From: Carettochelys insculpta
Taxonomy: Eukaryota > Chordata > Testudines > Carettochelyidae
NCBI RefSeq assembly: GCF_033958435.1
Contig: NC_134140.1
Span: forward strand, 59,489,001-59,553,000
DNA length: 64,000 bases
Direction of reading: 5' to 3'
The notes under the pieces were generated by a model, which was not told where the DNA came from, did no database searches, and was given only the letters and a program-made list of their open reading frames with translations. Both the position numbers and the translations under genes were made by a program. The number at the start of each line of letters is the position of its first letter. Within the stretch, counting starts at the first letter, position 1. Shown here piece after piece: positions 59,246 to 64,000 of the stretch.

Positions 59246-61420
59246 GATGCTGGGGAACCTCAGAAAGTTTTAGCTCCCTTATTACCTCTGTCCCCTACTG
59301 GAGAATGTGTCCTGACTGTAAATGATCTCTCTCTCCCTTTCCTTGTTGATACTGGAGCTTCTCTTTCTACAATCCGCACCACTGACTTGCCTGTGGTTCC
59401 CCGATCCAGAAAATCTGTGTCTGCTGTTGGCATTACAGGGATCCCTACCTCTTTTCCCCTCTCAAAACCTTTGTCTGTTCAGGTCGGTCCCCTCTCTGAG
59501 GAGCATGCATTCCTCCTCTCTGATTCCACCCCTGCAAACCTTCTGGGACGGGACTTGCTATGCAAACTTGGCTGTTCTATTTACTGCTCCCCAGATGGTG
59601 TCTATCTGCAAATCCCTCAGTCTTCCTTATGTGATTCTGTAGCCTCCCTGCTGTCTGAAACTTCCCTCTCCACTCCGGTCCCTTGCTGTCCCTTAACTCC
59701 GTCCCTAGAGCACCTAATCTCTCAGGTTCCTTCCTCTCTATGGCCATCTCACCCATCTGAAGTGGGCCGATTAAATACTGACCCAGTTCGGATTACTGTA
59801 GACAATTCCAAACCTCTGCCTCGCCTGTCTCAGTATCCTTTGAATCCTGAGGCAGAGGCTGGGATTGCTCCACTTATATCTGCATTAAAAGAACAAGGAA
59901 TTATTGTCCCTTGTTCCAGCCCCTGTAACACCCCTATCCTCCCAGTTCAAAAGGCTGATGGCAAATCGTGGCGATTTGTTCAAGACCTTCGAGCTATTAA
60001 CCGTATTGTCATACCTTCTTTTCCAGTGGTCCCTAACCCCGCTACAATACTAGCGTCTATTCCTCCAAATGCAACCCACTTTACTGTTGTAGATTTGTGC
60101 TCCGCTTTCTTCTCTGTCCCAGTTCACTCTGAATCCCAGTATCTCTTTGCCTTCTCCTACAAGGGTCAGCAATATACATGGACTACCCTTCCCCAGGGGT
60201 ATACAGAGAGTCCATCCTATTTTTCTCAAGCCCTAGCCAGGGATCTCGCTGATCTGGTTTTCCCATCAGGATCCACACTGATCCAATATGTGGACGACTT
60301 ACTCCTGTGCTCCCCCTCTCTATCTGCCTCAGAAACTGATTCACTAACACTTCTCGCAGCTTTAGCGAACAAGGGTCATAAGGCTTCTCGCACAAAATTG
60401 CAGCTCTGCCAAACCTCTGTCACATACCTAGGCTTCCTTCTCTCCCAGGGCTCCCGCACACTCTCTCCAGCCCGGGTACAAGCCATCCTTAGCTTTCCCC
60501 GGCCTTGCTCTCCACGCCAGGTCAGAAAATTCTTAGGCATGACAGGGTTCTGTAGGCAACGGATTCCCCAATGTGCTTCTCTGGCTAAACCACTCCAAGA
60601 ACTCACTCGATCCTCTGTACCTAACCCCATGCCATGGCCACTTGAAGCAAATGCTGCTTTCATCTCCCTTAAGCAGAATTTAGCCTCTGCCCCTGCCTTA
60701 GGGTTACCTAACTATGACAAGCCTTTTACCCTTTTCTGTCACGAACAATCTGCTTGTGCCCTTCGGGTTCTTACTCAGGAGCACGGTGACAGAAATCGCC
60801 CGGTGGCTTATTTTTCTGCAACCTTGGACCCTGTAGCCCAGGGTTTACCCCCTTGCCTACGCGCTGTAGCTGCTGCAGCGCGCCTGGTCGAGATGTCTAA
60901 GTCCCTTGTCCTCCGCTCTCCTCTCACTCTCATGGTTCCCCATTCTGTGGAAACTCTCCTTCTGCAACGCAACACTGCTCACCTCTCCCCTGCTCGCCTC
61001 ACTAGGTATGAACTTTTGCTGCTTTCAGCCTCACATATCACTATTAAGCGCTGCTCCCGGTTAAACCCTGCTACCCTCCTTCCTTTACCTAGTGATGGTG
61101 AACCCCATGACTGCCTTGCAACTGTCTCTGCTATCACTGTCCCACGCCCCGACCTTTCAGATGTACCTCTCCCTAACTCTGACTTGGTATTATTCACTGA
61201 TGGGTCCTGTTATAGAAATGACCAAGGCCACCTTCTTGCAGGGTACGCTGTGGTCTCTCTCTCTGAAACCATAGAAGCTGCGCCTTTACCCTCTGTGACC
61301 TCTGCCCAGGTGGCTGAACTGATTGCCCTAACCCGTGCCTGCTTTCTAGCCGAGGGGCTCTCTACCACTATTTTTACTCATTCTCGGTATGCCTTTGGGG
61401 TTGTGCATGACTTTGGCAGG
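59243..61420 (+). pseudogene. pol: pol part 1: protease, reverse transcriptase, RNase H start
   Basis: An open frame from the UGA. Protease: DTGA at 59348-59359 in LVDTGASLST and the LLGRDLL block near 59545. Reverse transcriptase: KADGKSWRFVQDLR, LPQG (60188-60199) and the catalytic YVDD (60287-60298), then the thumb and connection. RNase H: first Asp in FTDGS (61199-61201) and Glu in AELIAL (61316-61318) are present, but the third acidic residue, expected Asp in the TDSRYAF-type motif, reads His (61379-61381). After about 61418 the frame runs into unrelated sequence and stops at 61609. Order and motifs are those of gammaretroviral pol. Confidence 0.93.
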
Positions 61421-61812
61421 CTCGAGGTTTTCTTACCTCTACTGATACCCCTATCAAGAATGGCCCCTACATTGCCGCCCTCCTGTATGCAGTTTTACTA
61501 CCGTCTGCCTTGGCAATTGTTAAGTGTACTGGCCACTCAGCGGCAGACACCGAGGTGGCAAAAGGTAATGCACTTGCTGATGCTGCTGCAAAACATGCTG
61601 CCACTATAAAACCTTCACCAGAAGCGTTTCTTGGTCCCCTCTCTGTCTCTGTAACGCCACCATCCCTGTCTCATCTTGCTCAGCTCCAGGATTCTGCCCC
61701 AGAAACAGAGAAAGACTCCTGGAGTGCTTTGGGTTGCTCTTTGCATTCTGATTCCCTTTGGCGATCGCCCACCGGTACCTTTGTAGCCCCCCCTCACTCT
61801 ACCCGTCTCTAG
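61420..61812 (+). pseudogene. pol: pol part 2: RNase H C-terminus and linker, other frame
   Basis: The sense of pol resumes one frame away near 61420 with RGFLTSTDTPIKNG, then CTGHSAADTEVAKGNALAD, which holds the HxxD-type end of RNase H with its last Asp, and ends at TAG 61810-61812 after a Ser/Pro-rich linker. The change lies between 61412 and 61430 in a short repetitive ggcaggctcg stretch, consistent with a small deletion. Confidence 0.88.
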
Positions 61813-62948
61813 CCGCCCTGCTACATGGTGTTTCGCATGTCGGCAAGGAGGGGATGGTCTCTGCTATGAGTAAGGCGGGGTGGTGGGCTCCCCATTTCAG
61901 CTCCTTTGCAACCCGCCACTGTGCCGCTTGTGATACTTGTCAAAGCCACAATGTAGGCAAATCTGTAAAAGTAACACAAGGGTTCCGGGGTTTGCCTCAA
62001 GCACCTTTCCTACACTGGCAACTTGATTTTGTACAAATGCCAAAGTGTCAGAAATATGAATTCATTTTAGTTATAATATGTCTATTTTTGGGTTGGATTG
62101 AAGCCTTTCCCTGTCGCAAAGCTGATTCATTGTCTGTTGCAAAATGTCTGTTAAACCACATTATCCCTACCAAGGGAATTCCTGCCACTTTGTCTAGTGA
62201 CCGGGGAACACATTTTACTGGAAAAATTGTTCAGCATCTAAACCAGGTATTACATGTCACCCACCTGTTGCACTGCTCTTACCATCCACAGAGTGCAGGG
62301 GCAGTTGAAAGGCGAAATGGTGTGCTTAAAAATAAGCTGGCAAAACTCTGTAGTTCCACAGGGTTAAACTGGCCAGCTGCTTTACCACTGGCCCTTATGG
62401 AAATTCGGTCATCCCCATCCCAGAGACACAAATTGAGTCCATTTGAAATCATCATGGGACGCCCTATGCGAACAATGGCTACTATTACCCCAGTCCCAGA
62501 CCTAAACCTAACTCACAGCACGCTCCTCCAGTACTGCAAAGGGTTAATGCAAGCTGTGAGCTCCTTCCATTTGCAGGTGCGAGCAGCTTGGCTGACGGAA
62601 CCCACCTCTGCTGCCTGTCACACTCTTGAGCCTGGTGATTGGGTCTACCTGTGGCACCACCTCCGGAAGCACGCCTTGGAACCCCGGTGGAAGGGTCCAT
62701 ACCAGGTACTGCTCACCACCCAGACAGCAGTGAAATTATCCAGCATCGCTGCATGGATCCACGCCTCACAGTGTAAGCCAGCACCACCTCCAGGGGACCA
62801 AGCACCTCTGCAAGACCACGCAGAACCAGCTTCAACCCCAGAAGACAAAGAGGAACAGGCTGCAATACCTTACAATCTGCGCTCTCGTAAGGGTTGCCAG
62901 AAGCAGAGGGTAAGCAGACAGCAGGACCCAACAAACAAGAAGCAGTAG
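61794..62948 (+). pseudogene. pol: pol part 3: integrase
   Basis: A third frame is open from upstream of the C7 run (61787-61793) to TAG 62946-62948. The zinc-binding H-x3-H (61824 and 61836) and C-AA-C (61920 and 61929) are present, as is the catalytic triad: Asp 62025, Asp 62199 and Glu 62307, the last two 36 codons apart, an exact D,D(35)E. GPY/F-type motif KGPYQVLL is near 62691. The C-terminal tail is proline-rich, then basic (YNLRSRK). The integrase itself shows no break; it is only separated from RNase H by a frame change in the C run. It ends with TAG TGA in tandem. Confidence 0.93.
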
Positions 62949-63041
62949 TGAGCCTAGCGCCTGCTGCCTGGTGGACGTAAAACCGTGACTGCGGTTCCCT
63001 CGAAAGGGGTTGTCGGAACCAGAAAGGGTCCTGCTTCCAAC

Positions 63042-64000
63042 ATGTGTCCTTTGAGAAGCTTAATCCTCAGCTACTCTGTCCTGAGGGTCTGGGGAATCCA
63101 GAGTGACAGTGACAATTCTTTCATCCAACAACAGGTGCAGATAGCCCAGATCCTGAATATTTCTAATTGCTGGGTCTGCAGCCACATCCCAGCTCACTCA
63201 CAAGCTAGTATCCCCACCATGGCAATCCCTTTGAATTCCTCAGAGCTTGCTGGAGAACCCTATCCACTTAAAAGGACATGGAAGGAGAATGACACTTGGG
63301 GGCTGGGAAAAACATATGTTCCTAAACTTATAAGTGTGGTGAAAGGAAAGGGCCACTGGTGCTGGGTGTGTAATGGGACAGGGCTGAATCTAGGGAGGAG
63401 CAGCTGTCTCCAATACATCGTGTCCCATGGTGTATGGGACTATTCAAACAAGGTTGGAGGATGGCGAACCAGGTATGGAAAGATAAACTTCCTCTCAACC
63501 TGGGATCAAACCAGAGATTCAATCTCTTGCTCCCCCTACAGCCTCCCTGAGAAAAACAGCACCATCTACAAATGTCATGTAAATGCTACCTCTTCTCCCA
63601 GTGAAAATCATCCTGTGCCCTTTGGGGGATACTATTCCTCCTTCGTAAATTCTTACATGTCAAAGGGTTGCAGTCAACCCTTCCCAGCTTTAATGGGACA
63701 TCATTGGGTTTGTGGGGAAAATGCTTACACTGTGTTACCAGCAAATTGGTCAGGTATCTGTTATCCTGCTCAGCTTTTTCCACAATTCCGGGTGCTTCAA
63801 TCCCTCCCACGAAATCGCCTCCGTAATTTCAGGCGAAAAAGGAGGGACTTGCCAGATGCTAAATGGTATGTAGATAACATAAGCCCCCTAACTTGGGAAG
63901 AAGCTGTTGGCATTTCTTTAATCCCAGTAGGGGGAGTAATTCACCATGCAAAAAGGCTTTTAAGGTTACAAGCGGTGGTTGAGATCATGGCCAATGAAAC
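63042..64000 (+). CDS. env: env (SU and start of TM), cut by window end
   Basis: Open for 319 codons from ATG 63042 to the last base, no stop. Short hydrophobic N-terminus (LRSLILSYSVL), a weak signal peptide candidate. CWVC (63168-63179, residues 43-46) resembles the gamma-type CXXC that bonds SU to TM. Seven N-X-S/T sites lie in SU. A polybasic RRKRR (63831-63845, residues 264-268) is a likely furin site, so SU is only about 268 residues, well below the usual 400 or more. After it comes a Gly/Ile-rich segment (ISLIPVGGVIHHAKR) some 30 residues in, compatible with an internal fusion segment. The TM CX6CC and anchor would be beyond the window. The start could be further upstream or spliced. 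Confidence 0.82.
   Translation, partial: MCPLRSLILSYSVLRVWGIQSDSDNSFIQQQVQIAQILNISNCWVCSHIPAHSQASIPTMAIPLNSSELAGEPYPLKRTWKENDTWGLGKTYVPKLISVVKGKGHWCWVCNGTGLNLGRSSCLQYIVSHGVWDYSNKVGGWRTRYGKINFLSTWDQTRDSISCSPYSLPEKNSTIYKCHVNATSSPSENHPVPFGGYYSSFVNSYMSKGCSQPFPALMGHHWVCGENAYTVLPANWSGICYPAQLFPQFRVLQSLPRNRLRNFRRKRRDLPDAKWYVDNISPLTWEEAVGISLIPVGGVIHHAKRLLRLQAVVEIMANE

Larger units (their letters stand above)
56701..64000 (+). mobile_element. Endogenous retrovirus, gammaretrovirus-like (3' part outside)
   Basis: From left to right: LTR, tRNA primer-binding site, leader, gag, protease-RT-RNase H-integrase, env. The order, the gag-pol stop in one frame, the integrase with GPY motif and the CWVC and polybasic motifs in Env point to a gamma-like retrovirus. 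The window ends inside the transmembrane part of env, so the 3' LTR and the LTR-LTR age cannot be seen. Gag-pol is broken in three places and one catalytic residue is replaced, so this copy is not intact. Confidence 0.95.

Overview
The window looks like a piece of a reptile genome, most likely a turtle. The only recognisable cellular gene is the 3' half of IRF2 (interferon regulatory factor 2), spread over GT-AG introns. The rest is dense in repeats typical of turtles: CR1 LINE ends, SINE-like tails carrying tctttaaagtgctac, CORE/MIR-type SINEs, hAT elements and palindromic MITEs. A crocodilian is not strictly excluded; the SINE density argues against a bird.

Layout. 1-18.7 kb: the last five coding exons of IRF2 on the + strand (1776-1822, 4851-4962, 9617-9775, 14648-14694, 17360-17674), then a roughly 1 kb 3' UTR with an AATAAA at 18674. 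The N-terminal DNA-binding domain lies upstream of the window. 18.7-56.7 kb: intergenic DNA with no gene I can support. It holds a decayed RTE-like LINE (20.0-20.7 kb, minus strand), several CR1 pieces, MIR-like SINEs, hAT elements with 8-bp target duplications, two members of one terminal-inverted-repeat family (32985-34928 and 47284-48333), and a MITE at 45494-45907 whose sister copy sits in the first IRF2 intron (74-484).

56.7-64.0 kb: the left part of an endogenous retrovirus on the + strand, cut off by the window end. It has a 477-bp 5' LTR (56701-57177), a primer-binding site best matched to tRNA-Gln (57181-57198), a leader, gag with myristoylation signal, PPPY late motif and major homology region, a zinc-knuckle segment one frame away, a UGA-CGG stop at the gag/pol border, protease, reverse transcriptase with YVDD, RNase H, an integrase with zinc-binding residues and D,D(35)E, and an env-like frame that is open to the last base. 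The pol organisation is gammaretrovirus-like. Three frame changes (gag/NC, inside RNase H, RNase H to integrase) and a replaced RNase H acidic residue make this copy defective as read. The env frame shows no break in 319 codons.

The most interesting part is the retrovirus: the gag-pol border has the UGA-CGG context known from strong readthrough stops rather than the usual UAG, and Env has a very short surface subunit with CWVC and a polybasic cleavage site, followed by what may be an internal fusion segment.
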